DNA of 64,000 nucleotides from Rosa chinensis (taxonomy: Eukaryota; Streptophyta; Magnoliopsida; Rosales; Rosaceae). Positions 10,364 to 20,038 of this stretch are shown here, one piece after another. Made by a program: the position numbers and the translations under genes. The notes under the pieces were generated by a model. The model searched no databases. It was not told where the DNA came from and saw only the letters and a list, made by a program, of their open reading frames with translations. The stretch lies in contig NC_037091.1 in assembly GCF_002994745.2 (NCBI RefSeq), positions 7,836,001-7,900,000 on the forward strand, read 5' to 3'. Position 1 is the stretch's first letter, and each line of letters starts with the position of its first letter.

Positions 10364-11290
10364 TCTTACATGTAAATCTCATCGTTTTTATTTCGGAACG
10401 GTCTCAGACGGACATTTTGGCAAAAAATTACTCCAATCTGATTCATCATCCAAAACTTGACTCTTCGCACGAGCAATCTAAAAACTTCAAAACCACATCT
10501 TTCTAAATATTCCAGCAACTAGTAATCTCATTACACGAGAGTTACCTATTTTCCAATCATTTTTTTAAAAATTCTACAATGCTTCCTTATTTTAATAGTT
10601 TAATCATTTTCCGGTCAAACTGAACGCATTCTCATCCTTACTCTAAGAGGTGTTTCAACATGAAATCTTCTCAACTATTGGCCAGACCTCTCTAGAGATC
10701 GAGCAACGAATGGAAGATTCAATTGCTATCCATTTTGGAAGCATGAATGGGAATCTCACGACGCACATATATGTGCAAGGCTTGGCTGCAGAAGAATAGA
10801 AGTCTATTTCAGTCTGTCTCTTCAACTTGCAAGCCTATGCATCAATGACCTTGAAGCTCTTTTTGTCGAGTATGAGATTATTCAAGATGGGAAGACCATT
10901 TATGATCTAATTTACATAGGCAGCTTGATCGTTCGAGAGTTAGAGGTGTATGTTTTGTTGATCTGCAAGCCTCTGCGTGACATTTATATTCTTTAGAAAA
11001 ATTCATTTTTAACCGAGAATGCGATCAGTTTAGTCGGAAAATAATTAAAATAAGAAAGCGATATAGAATAAAAAATAATGATTAGAAAATAGGTAACTCT
11101 TGCGTTATGAGGTCATTTAACCGCTAGAATATTCAGGAAGATGTGATTCTGGACTTTTCGGGTTGCTCGTGCAAATTGTCAGGTTTTGGATGGTGAATCG
11201 GATTGAAACAATTTTTGGCCAAAGTGTCGTTTGAAATGTATAATACCTTTCCGGAATGAGAACGACGAGATCTATAAGACTAACGCAGCC
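10364..11290. mobile_element. MULE-like element with long inverted repeats and a captured gene fragment
   Basis: Bases 10364-10650 and 10985-11290 are inverted copies of one another, roughly three quarters identical by eye over about 280 bases. Shared landmarks are GAGAGTTACCTATTTTC, GATTCATCATCCAAAAC and GCACGAGCAA. Between and partly overlapping them lies 10640-11012, closely matching 16468-16808. Long inverted repeats around a host gene fragment are the hallmark of Pack-MULEs. The left inverted repeat was split by the Athila derivative, so its outer end lies left of 7482. I could not verify a 9-bp target duplication or any transposase. Confidence 0.65.
10640..11012 (+). pseudogene. Captured gene fragment, second copy of 16468-16808
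   Basis: Similarity to 16468-16808 starts at CTAAGAGGTGTTTCAACA and ends near AATTCATTTTT, where the inverted-repeat sequence resumes. It carries the shared segment AAGGCTTGGCTGCAGAAGAA. Relative to the other copy it has small indels and no long ORF. I do not recognise the source gene. Confidence 0.6.
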
Positions 11291-11659
11291 GGAATCATCT
11301 TATACCATCTAACACAGTCAGAAGTGACAGTATTAACAAGCAATAAACCATAAAAAAAAAAAAAAAAAATAAAAAAAAAAATCTGGAGTGCACAAGAGAA
11401 TTTGAGAAAAACTCATTTTATCAAATTTGATATCATAAAACTGATCCTAATACAAAATATGATATATGGTGCTTATGTAGGCATCCAAGCCTTAATCATA
11501 ATCATAATCATAATCTAACAAGGAATCCCAAAGAATCTAAATTAAAAAGAAAACTAAGACCCTAAAAATAAAACGAATGTAAAACTGGCCTAAAAATATT
11601 AAATCTCGAATCGGATAATTAAGACGATATATTTTTGCCTAAATCTGATAGGGCTCACT
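11291..11659. other. Spacer between inverted repeats; A-run and (ATAATC)n
   Basis: A-rich run at about 11353-11382 and a short ATAATC repeat at 11493-11515. No gene seen. Confidence 0.5.
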
Positions 11660-13790
11660 AAAGTGAGACTTGTAGATCTTGTCGTTCCTACTCCTGAAAG
11701 GTCTCAAACAGACATTCTGGCCAAAAATTTCTCCAATCCAATTCATCACCCAAAATTTTCGAACGAGCAACCCGAAAAGTCCATATCACACCCTGTCCCG
11801 AGAAAAAGAATATTCCCAAGTTAGTGCGTGAAATAAAAGAGTGAAAAGAAAAGGAAAAGAAAATAAATTGTAAAACAATTAAGCAGACTTCCATCCTTCA
11901 TAAATTCAATAATTGATAATTGTTCAAACGACCTTCCTAAAATTTTCTCAAAGAAAACTAAAACTTTTGATAGAAGTTCAAGAAAATTTAAAGTTTACAA
12001 GCTACTTTTGAGTTTCAAGAATGATACTTGCAAGGTTCCATACAAAGTAGAGCTCGTTATTACAATGAAAAATAAAATAGAAGAGAGTTTAACATGTCTC
12101 CAAAATTACAATATGAAAAGAACAAAAATAGAAATAACAATCTTTAGCTCACACCCATCGCACTCGAAATCTCAATGAGAAGTGATCCAACCTGCAAAAA
12201 GTAATAGTAGCATAGGAGTGAGATACTACCGCTCAGTAGGGGAAAATCTTCCTCACATACTCATGTCTCAATAACTTCTTTGGTGAAGCAAGAAACGCAC
12301 ACAAGCACCAAGCAACACTCGCACCTCAAAGTCCAATCCTTCATAACTAACATTTACACATTAACTCTTGTTCAACCCAACCGTAACCCACTTTGCTAGT
12401 CATCTTGTCCTCCCCTCGATCTATAGGTTCAAATCATCCAATTCAAAATCACTTACTATACCCCCATCAATATCTCATTGCGGAATCACTGATTGCCGAC
12501 ATCCCATCTCGGAATCATCGACTACTGACATCTCATCTCAAAATCTTTAGTAGAGATATAATAAATATCTCATCCTCTTGGACACACGGACTCACCTGAA
12601 CCCTGGTCCCTATAAGGTTTGGTCTCAACTACTAAGCAAAATATTCACCCCCCTCCCTTCCTCATGACATCCCCCAGGTCTCCGAACAGCCACAAAATCA
12701 TTGGCATTGCTTTCTACTCTAGAGGTACCACAAGCAATCATTTACGTTTGCAATAAATACAAGTCATCAATTTCATCACATTCAACAAAGTCAGAAATCA
12801 AGTTTCAAGCTTAACCAACAAGATGCACAACGAATTTATCAATACAATAATCAACAAACCACAATTCACACAAAAATTAGAGAGACATTAAATATATATC
12901 TATCATTGGAATGAAAACCCCTACTCAGAAAAAGAAAATGAGTCTAGCCTTGTTCTTGCTCCACACCAGTAGTCCCTCCTTCGTAGTTCATGTCGTTCAC
13001 TAAGGTACTCAAAACACTACTCTCGTTGAACACCTACGACGTTTTTCTTTTGTTTATTCTAAGTGATGTGTTCCGCGATCGTAGATGAAAGAGAGAAAAG
13101 ATTTTCTCGATCTTGTAGGATTTTATTTAAACCAACTTCTCCATTAAAACACTCCAACAGAAATAAATTGAATATCAAAGTGAATTTCAATATTTCCTTC
13201 CTCAACCTTTAATAACAAAATAAATTCTAAATTTAATTCCAACTTTTCCTACCTTAACTTATAAGAATATAAATTCTAAATTGAAAATCAACTTTCATTT
13301 TATAATCTTCTATAACAACATAAATAAAACATAAATTCTAAAATCCCAAATAAATTCCAAATCTCTAATAAATTCTAGAGTCACAAAAATTATTTCTCTA
13401 ATAAATTCCAGACTCACAAAAATCATTTCATGCAATAACTTCTAACTAGACCTCTACTTAGTCAGAATAGATTTCAAATCAGAAAATTTCATGCAATAAC
13501 TCATAATTAAAGCCCCACTAAATAGATTTCAAACAAGAAAATTCTCTTTCTAAAATAAAACTACCCGCAAAAGAAAATAGAAAATAAAATAAAAACAAAA
13601 ATTTAGGGATGAGTTATTACAGTCTAAAACCACATATTCTTGAATATTCCCATGGCTAATGACTTCATGTCCTCATTATGTAGGAGTCACTTATTTTTCG
13701 ATCATTCTTTTTGACTTTACGCCACTTTCTTACTTTGATTGTTTTCCGGGTAAACTGATCACATTCTCTTCCTACATCAGAGGAGCACTT
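11660..13790 (+). repeat. Third copy of the MULE-like inverted repeat, split by a solo LTR
   Basis: Bases 11660-11783 match the outer half of the repeat at 10364 in the same orientation (CATTCTGGCCAAAAATTTC, CGAACGAGCAACCCGAAAAG). The match resumes at 13622 (AAACCACATATTCTTGAATA) and continues to about 13790 with the inner half (TTTTCCGGGTAAACTGATCA). The interruption is exactly the LTR at 11784-13621. Confidence 0.65.
11784..13621 (-). mobile_element. Solo LTR, minus orientation
   Basis: On the minus strand the 1838-bp unit starts TGTAATAACTCATCCC and ends CTCGGGACAGGGTGTGATA. The GGGACAGGGTGTGACA-type end is common in plant LTRs, and the final CA has become TA here. Flanks are GTCCA (11779-11783) and GTCTA (13622-13626), a 5-bp duplication with one change. 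It interrupts an otherwise continuous repeat. No coding domain is inside, so it is a solo LTR left by LTR-LTR recombination, or less likely a short non-autonomous element. Confidence 0.7.
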
Positions 13791-14990
13791 AAGATGTTCC
13801 AAACATAGACTGTAGTCAGTTAAATTGTGAGAGATGCACTACGATTCGAAGAATATATAGATGGTGTTCTATTTGCTATAACTAAATTTCTTCACCTCCT
13901 TAATTAGGTGGTATTTCTGCAGCGTGTTTGCAACAAATAAATTTTGTACTGATACTTGTAATCTTTGTTATTGTTTGGATATAAAATCATCAAATTCTTT
14001 TTTTATCAAAGGAATTGTGATAAACCTCTCTCTTCACTCTTCAGATTTAATTATTGATCACACGAGAAGAAAATATACTGATCCCGAAATATAAATTTAT
14101 TTGTCACAACATTTTGCTGATCATGATGATTCTCTCTCGAGATTATGACCAGTACTGATTCCAGGGCTGGTACGTACAAATGACTGAATTTGAGACTATT
14201 GAATCTTTAGGTGACTGGCTATTCTAACATTTGCACGGAAATCAAGGGTAAGAAACTAAGAATCAATGCAATATAACCCGGAATAAAGAATAATGAACAC
14301 AAGTGTTCGCAACTCTTTGGTTATATATTTGAACCAACTAAAACAAGATTTGTGCAGTAGGGCAAAGAAAAATTATAGAAGAATGAGAGCATAAACTGTA
14401 TGAAATTAAATTGGTGAAACAAAATCATGTTTGGTTAATATTGTAGATATATTTTTGCTTCTAGAATCATATTCCATGCTCTTCAACCAGTTCTCAAAGG
14501 CTCCAGTTTCCTCTTCATACAATAAAAAGCCATAAAAGGGTAAAAATATAAGCGCTGGCCCGTATTAAGAACAAGGGAAGCAAAGGATAAAAAGCTATAA
14601 GTCTGAGAAGAACTTTTGGTACAGCTATTGGCCAAAAGGAAAAACTTTAAGCTATTTTAAGAGCAATAGCACTAGGCATGTTTGGACGTGATCACCAGTA
14701 GTTAACATTTTTCAAAGGATAATTGCCAAATTGCTACTCTAGATTTCACCTTAGTGTCAATTTGTTACCTTAAGTTTTATTTTATTTGCTACCTTCCATC
14801 AAATTTTCTACTCTTTAGTTCTTAAGATTAACCAATTTAGTTCCCTAAATTTTTAAAATTAACCATTTGCTAACTTAGATTTTCAAAATTAATCCATGTT
14901 TGGACGAAAAAATGGACAAATTAATCTAAGATTTTCTAGTGGATTTAGATTGTTAACTTTCTCATCAAATTTCATTTTCATTTTATTTTT
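13791..14990. other. Duplicated non-coding block and AT-rich DNA
   Basis: Bases 13970-14160 are a direct copy of 17165-17360, and 14672-14715 resembles 17730-17775. These suggest a segmental duplication with a period of about 3.1-3.2 kb. The rest shows no ORF of note. Confidence 0.5.
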
Positions 14991-14995
14991 TTCAG

Positions 14996-16023
14996 AATTT
15001 TGCATATATTACTAGAAGTGATGCCTTGACCAAAGTAAGTTCATAGCTGTCTTGGTTTCAGTTGGCTTGAGTAAATCAAATAAGACTAAAGCAGTTTGAT
15101 CTGAGTTGCAGCGAATGACTAATGCTCAATGTGAATCTAATAAGTTGATTTGTGTTTTTGGGTATAGAGGAAGTCCATAGTCATTACAACTGGAAGCCAA
15201 GCCCTTGATGAACTATTGGGAGGTAATTACTAATTTGCGGTCATAACTGTTCATTCGCTCTCTAGAGTATCCTTTTTGTGCTGATTATTTGGTTTGAATT
15301 AATTTGTGTGTTCATAAATTTTTTTTTGGGGGGGGGGATTGAAACTATATATGGCTATCAATGAAGCTTTTGGGGAATGCCAGTAAGCACATAGCTGAGT
15401 TTGTTTGATGAATTATTTCTGCGATTGCTTGTATATATTGGACTAATAAGCTTTTATTTCCAAATATTTCAAATTTGTACCTCTTTAGTGACCATTTAAA
15501 CACCAATTTCAGGTCTGGGAAAACACATCTGACACATTCTCTCTGCGTGTCTACACAGGTTTCATCTCTCTCTTTTAAGTTCTCTTTTAGCTTACAAGGA
15601 ACTCATTTGCTCCTTCACATCCCGAAACAAGTGTGGCTTTTGAGATTTAAGAAGAGGGCAATCTTAGTTTATAACTTTAGATTGACTGCAATTGCCAGCT
15701 TGCCTTGCATCGATCTGATGGAGTTTAGTTTTAAAATAGTTTGAGCTTATTGCGATGTTCTTATAACAGAATTTGGAAACTGCTACTTGGTGTGCTGTGT
15801 GATCAATTGATAACTGTTGGTGCTTTGGCCGCTGCAATGGCCTACCAACTTCTGTTGAAGGCTAATACTACTAGCTAGCTAATATTAATATATTGGAATA
15901 TGCAGTTTGTTCATATTGGATTATCCATTATATGTACACATGTCAAACCCTTGCTTACTGGTTTGACTGTTACTGTTCAGCTACCCACTAACATGCATGG
16001 AGGGAATGAAAAGGTTGCTTACA
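14996..16023 (+). pseudogene. DMC1: DMC1-like meiotic recombinase pseudogene, five exons
   Basis: Five exon-like pieces in order encode consecutive parts of plant DMC1, the meiosis-specific RecA/RAD51-family recombinase. (1) 14996-15034 YITRSDALTK, followed by GTAAGT. (2) 15167-15222 SIVITTGSQALDELLGG, followed by GTAATT. (3) About 15337-15382, IET...EAFGE, with a small indel. (4) 15513-15558 SGKTHLTHSLCVSTQ, preceded by TTTCAG. It holds the SGKT end of the Walker A loop. (5) 15981-16023 LPTNMHGGNEKVAY, preceded by TTCAG. Introns are retained, so the copy arose from genomic DNA, not from mRNA. Similarity ends abruptly at 16023 and nothing before the first piece is recognisable. Exon 3 is out of frame, so this is a fragment, not an active gene. 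Confidence 0.85.
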
Positions 16024-16178
16024 ACAAGGAGTTCGATTCTCACAAGTGTAAGGCTGAGAAGGAACGCCACTATGCAAGCAAGAAGAATGACTTCAATGCT
16101 CACAACCGTAAGGGTAAGGAGGGAAGCAATAAAGACTTCAATGCTCATGGAGCCTGGTTAATGTTCTCCATGATGTGA
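16024..16178 (+). pseudogene. Unrecognised Lys/His-rich segment fused to the DMC1 fragment
   Basis: The frame of the last DMC1-like exon stays open to 16178 but is no longer DMC1. It is rich in Lys, Glu, His and Asn and repeats the short motif FNAH or FDSH three times (EFDSHKCKAEK, DFNAHNRKGKE, DFNAHGAW). I do not recognise the source. The abrupt join suggests a breakpoint between two duplicated pieces. Confidence 0.45.
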
Positions 16179-16439
16179 GAACAAAATTTACTATAATTTA
16201 GTCAAATTTCTCAGTTTGCCTTCGTGTTTTCATGACTGATTTTATGTTTTGGATCCCATTTGGTGACTTTTGAAGATTGCTGCTCTTCACTCTTCCCTCA
16301 GTATATTCTCAGAATGTGGAGCACTTGAGATTGGCTCTAACCAATCCAAATGCTTATTGCTCATTAAGGGCTTGTGTTGCACCTATCCCACCGTCTTTTA
16401 CTCTTCACAGACTATGACATCAGAATTTTGTCAAGATTG

Positions 16440-16810
16440 GTGGAATAACCCCCTTGCGGTCAATTCATCTAAGAGGTGTTTCAACACGAGATCTTCTCAA
16501 CTATTGGCCAGACCTCTCTAGAGACCGAGCAATTTGGAAGCATGAATGGGAATCCCACGGTGCACAAATATGTGCAAGGCTTGGCTGCAGAAGAATAGAA
16601 GTCTATTTCAGTGTGTCTTTTCAACTTGCAAGCCTATGCATCAATGACCTTGAAGCTCTTTTTGCCGAGTATGGGATTACTAGAGATGGGAAGACCGTTT
16701 ATGATCCAAGTTACATAGGCAGCTTGATCTTTTGAGAGCTAGAGGTGTATGTTTTGTTGATCTGCAAGCCTCTACGTGACACTTATATTCTTTGAGAAAT
16801 TCACTTTTGC
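16440..16810 (+). pseudogene. Unrecognised gene fragment, related to the MULE-captured copy
   Basis: An open frame from 16454 to 16735 reads about 93 residues, including AICARLGCRR-like and NDLEALFAEYGITRDGKTVY segments. The second copy at 10640-11012 has lost most of that frame. Part of the match extends past the stop (TTTTGTTGATCTGCAAGCCT), so the shared unit is genomic rather than a clean exon. No domain recognised. Confidence 0.45.
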
Positions 16811-17164
16811 TTCGATATGAATGTGGACTTTGCAGATTGTACCAACTGGTACAGGGAGGATGCAAGTTATGTGGGGTGATATGGAAAAGGCTATTCAGCC
16901 AATAGTTTTCCCTTCTGATTGGCTTCACGTGAAGAACTGTCTGAGCAGCTTCGTGAAGAACTGTAACCGATGGCTTCTGCTTACTTTGTTGTCTGTTATT
17001 GTTTCTAATTGACTCTCTGTCTCTCCCTCTTTTATACATTTGTGGAAACAGTGCCACTCTGAGAGTGGTGCAGTGTATTAGGAGGAAAACGCCCAATTGT
17101 GTCGGGCTTGTTGGATTTATGTTGGATAAGCTTTGCTTTATGTGATTTTTGTTTGGGATAAAAT
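16811..17164 (+). pseudogene. Putative terminal exon and 3' flank of an unrecognised gene
   Basis: After CTTTGCAG (an acceptor-like end at about 16837) an open frame reads QIVPTGTGRMQVMWGDMEKA and on to a stop near 17012. In another frame the tail reads SREELSEQLREEL followed by a stop. The sequence then becomes T-rich like a 3' UTR. It lies next to the duplicated 3' block at 17165. No family assigned. Confidence 0.35.
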
Positions 17165-17360
17165 TGTACTCTATGTTACTGGTTGGATAGAAAGTCATCA
17201 ATTTTTTTTTTATCAAAAGTATTGTGATAAACCTCTCGTCTATCTTCAGTCTTCAGATTTAATTAGTGATCACATGAGAAGAAAATATACTGATCCAGAA
17301 ATATAAGTTTATCTGTCACCACATTTTGCAAATCATGATGATTCTCTCTCGAGATTATCT
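17165..17360 (+). repeat. Direct duplicate of 13970-14160
   Basis: Shared landmarks are GAGAAGAAAATATACTGATC and TCATGATGATTCTCTCTCGA. Copies diverge by scattered substitutions and small indels. Both follow gene-fragment material, which suggests a duplicated gene 3' flank. Confidence 0.75.
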
Positions 17361-18540
17361 GTCATCAAAAGCCTTTAGTTCACTTGTTCTGTCATAGAAT
17401 GTCGGAACATCGTTTCTGTTGGTAGCTACCATCTTGTCTAGGCAAAGTAAGTTATGATTCAAACCTGATAGTGTTTGAAGTGAGCTGAGAAGATCATTTT
17501 ATAATGGACTGAAGTTGCAAAAGAAAAATGCAAGTTGACACCAGAGTATTAATTTTTGTGGTGGCCAAACGTATTTTTGCCAAAATCAGTCTTTGATGTC
17601 CTTAATTAGTCGATCATCAACTGGTAGTTGGCAATTGATTCTGAACATCTGGTATTCATAAAAAAATAAAAACATAAGAGTTTATAGAGGTATCATTAGA
17701 AGCCATATATACAAACAGAAATACTAGGGATGTTTGGACCTTGTCACCAGTAGTTAACATTTCTCAAAAGCTAATTATTAGTTAACCAGTAAAATGACTC
17801 ACCTTAATGCATGGCAGTATTTATAGAATGGATGATTGACAGCCACTGATCAGTCTTTGATGGCGAAGGAAATGGTGGCAGCCAATGCTCAGATTTTAAG
17901 CTCAATTCGCTTCTCGTTTATTAACAACTCTTCACTCCACCATTCACTGCTTTCACAAGAGCTGTGCAGATTTGTTAACAGTACTGTTTGAGCTGAGCCT
18001 AAGAAGGATATTTAACCAAATAACCACCCTTTTCTGTGATCGTCGAACTCAATGAAATGATGCATTGATTGGCTACGTCACACCTACAAAAAGTGTACAA
18101 TCTTTAGAACTCTGTTTAAAGTTGCAAACTAATGACTAGAGATCACTCCAAGATAGCATGCTTCCCTCTAAAATCCTGCATTCCTAATAAAAAAGGTTCA
18201 AACAGGTAGAGACTCGACTAGTTCCAAGAGATCAACATTTAATTGGTAAGTGAAAAACTTTCTTTCGTACACTTTGTTCATCAATCTTATAGTCAACTAG
18301 GCTAAAGTTGTGGCTTATAATCCAACAAATGAATACGAGTAATAAAGGACAAATAAATTCATATTATTGATCGTCCCATCCAAATTGGCAAGTCCACTGA
18401 CAATAACCAAACCATAAAGACTTGAAGATAGTCAGCAATTTGTTAGCACTTAGCAGTAAGTGGAGATAATTACTTTCATTGGCGAAGGAAAAGCGCACAA
18501 TTATTAACCACCATACCAGTATTTAGGGTTTAGGGAGAGA
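17361..18540. other. Intergenic DNA
   Basis: No gene recognised. The stretch 17730-17775 repeats the one at 14672-14715 (ACCAGTAGTTAACATTT). Otherwise ordinary AT-rich sequence. Confidence 0.5.
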
Positions 18541-18548
18541 CTCCAACG

Positions 18549-19087
18549 TAGGGAAGGCAAAAATCCCCAGTGAGGCGGAGCTCCATTGGATACCCGCCCC
18601 AAATGGGGGGAGAATTCGGGGACAAATGGGGAATGGGGATGAGGATCTCCAATCCCCGTTATCTAAGATCGGGGATGGAGATCATACCATCCTCAAACCC
18701 GCCCCAATGATATATACATATATTTAATTTATATATATTTTAGTTTATATATATATATATATATATATATTTTATAATATAAATCACAAATATATACATT
18801 TACTACTTTACTTTAATGGTGTTTGACTTTTGCACTCACCAAATTATGATTTATGAATTTAATCATGTTTTAATTTTACTTGTTGTAGATTTTGATTTTT
18901 AAAAAGGCAATATGAGAAAAAAAATTATTCTATTTTTTAAATTCTTATTGGGGATTTGGGGCAGGTTTGGAGACTTCGTCCCCAGTGGGGATGGGGATGG
19001 GGACGGGGAATCCTCAATATATTTTTATTGGGGATTGGGGCGGGCATGGGGATGGACCATCCCCAACCTGGCCCATTGCCATCCCTA
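18549..19087. mobile_element. hAT-type MITE with 8-bp TSD CTCCAACG and G-rich ends
   Basis: The element starts TAGGGAAGGCAAAAATCCCC and ends GGCCCATTGCCATCCCTA, so its ends are imperfect inverted repeats. CTCCAACG flanks it exactly at 18541-18548 and 19088-19095. An 8-bp duplication and this size (539 bp) fit a non-autonomous hAT element. The centre is AT-rich with a TA microsatellite (about 18741-18768). Both subterminal regions carry many GGGGAT/ATCCCC units. ORFs through the G-rich part are by-products of that repeat. A relative lies at 39643-40276. Confidence 0.85.
18987..19008 (+). other. Four-run G-quadruplex motif inside the hAT MITE
   Basis: Four GGGG runs are separated by the dinucleotides AT, AT and AC. 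This meets the standard G-quadruplex sequence rule with very short loops. Further G-runs at 19028-19058 could extend it. Confidence 0.7.
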
Positions 19088-19089
19088 CT

Positions 19090-19232
19090 CCAACGCCTAT
19101 ATATGAAAGAGATGGGAGAGGACTGCAACGCCTATATACGAAAGAGATGGGAGAAAACTTGGCACTTAAGAGAAGTCCGAGACTCCAACGCCTATATATG
19201 ATTATGAAAGAGATGGGAGAGGACTGCAATCA
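19090..19232 (+). repeat. Tandem leader repeats upstream of the F-box copies
   Basis: Three copies of a unit of about 35-45 bases, with the core AACGCCTATATATGAAAGAG, start near 19090, 19126 and 19186. A fourth copy stands at 19969-20010, directly upstream of the second F-box gene. Each contains CCTATATA, which could serve as a TATA box. The hAT MITE inserted at the first unit. Confidence 0.75.
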
Positions 19233-19259
19233 ACCACCGTACCAGTACCTAGTCTTAAC

Positions 19260-19475
19260 ATGGAGGTAATCGACGGCAGCCTTCCCTCGGAAATTCTCGT
19301 CGAGATACTGTCTAGGCTTCCGCTCCAATCTCTACGACAATTTTGTGGCGTATGCAAGTCATGGCGTACTTTAATATCCAGTTCATATTTTCTTATCAAA
19401 CACACCAGGGTCACTGTTGGAGATGGAAGCAGGTTAAAGTTCCTATATGGATTAGATCATATAGCAATTATATAA
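19260..19475 (+). pseudogene. Truncated F-box gene copy
   Basis: ATG at 19260 opens a 71-residue frame with an N-terminal F-box (LPSEILVEILSRLPLQSL, then VCKSWRTLISSSYF). It is nearly identical to the start of the gene at 20039. Similarity ends after FLYGLD at about 19458, where A/T-rich sequence and a LINE-like fragment take over. F-box domains bind SKP1 in SCF ubiquitin ligases; the substrate-binding part is missing here, so this is a dead duplicate. Confidence 0.88.
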
Positions 19476-19519
19476 AAAAAATATATAAAAAAATAAAATA
19501 AAATAAAAAAATAAAAAAA

Positions 19520-19747
19520 AAGTGAAAGTGAACTTCGTTGCTGATGCTGTTACAAATATGGGTCATAGATCATCTACTCCTATCACTTGGTCCAAAAAGT
19601 TGCCGTTCTCTGCTTTGTCTGTTTTTAATTTTGTTCAGTTTAATTCTAATTGTAGTAGGGGCTTTAATTATAATTTTCTTTCCCTTCTCAAAAAAAAAAA
19701 TTAAAATAAAAAAATCCTATGTGCCTCCGCCTCTAACTAATAAGTAG
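19520..19747 (+). mobile_element. LINE 3'-end fragment (possible)
   Basis: The frame from 19522 reads VNFVADAVTNMGHRSSTPIT and ends in an A-rich tail (about 19690-19710). The FVADA...NMGH pattern resembles the end of the RNase H domain in plant L1 elements. It sits exactly where the first F-box copy breaks off, so insertion may have caused the break. No target duplication was found. Confidence 0.4.
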
Positions 19748-20038
19748 ATAGATTGTGTACACCTTCTTGTTATCGTCGAGATCTTCTCCATGTGCTTTTG
19801 GTATGATCAACATTTAATAATCTCTTGATAAAATATATATTTTACTCCTTTTTCGGCAGGGAATACTGCTTGGTTAACCGGCTTTTCTGGCCCCTTGTTC
19901 ACCAAAAAAGGAAAACTACAACCGCGCACAATTATTAGACTTGGCGCTTAAGAAAAGTCCGAGACTCCCACGCCTATATACGAAAGAGATGAGAGAGGAC
20001 TGCAATCAACCACCATAATACCAGTACCCAATCTTAAC

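Noticed and set aside
18912..19269. Several overlapping Gly/Pro/Asp-rich frames on both strands
   Set aside because: They are translations of the GGGGAT repeat in the hAT MITE and of the leader repeats.
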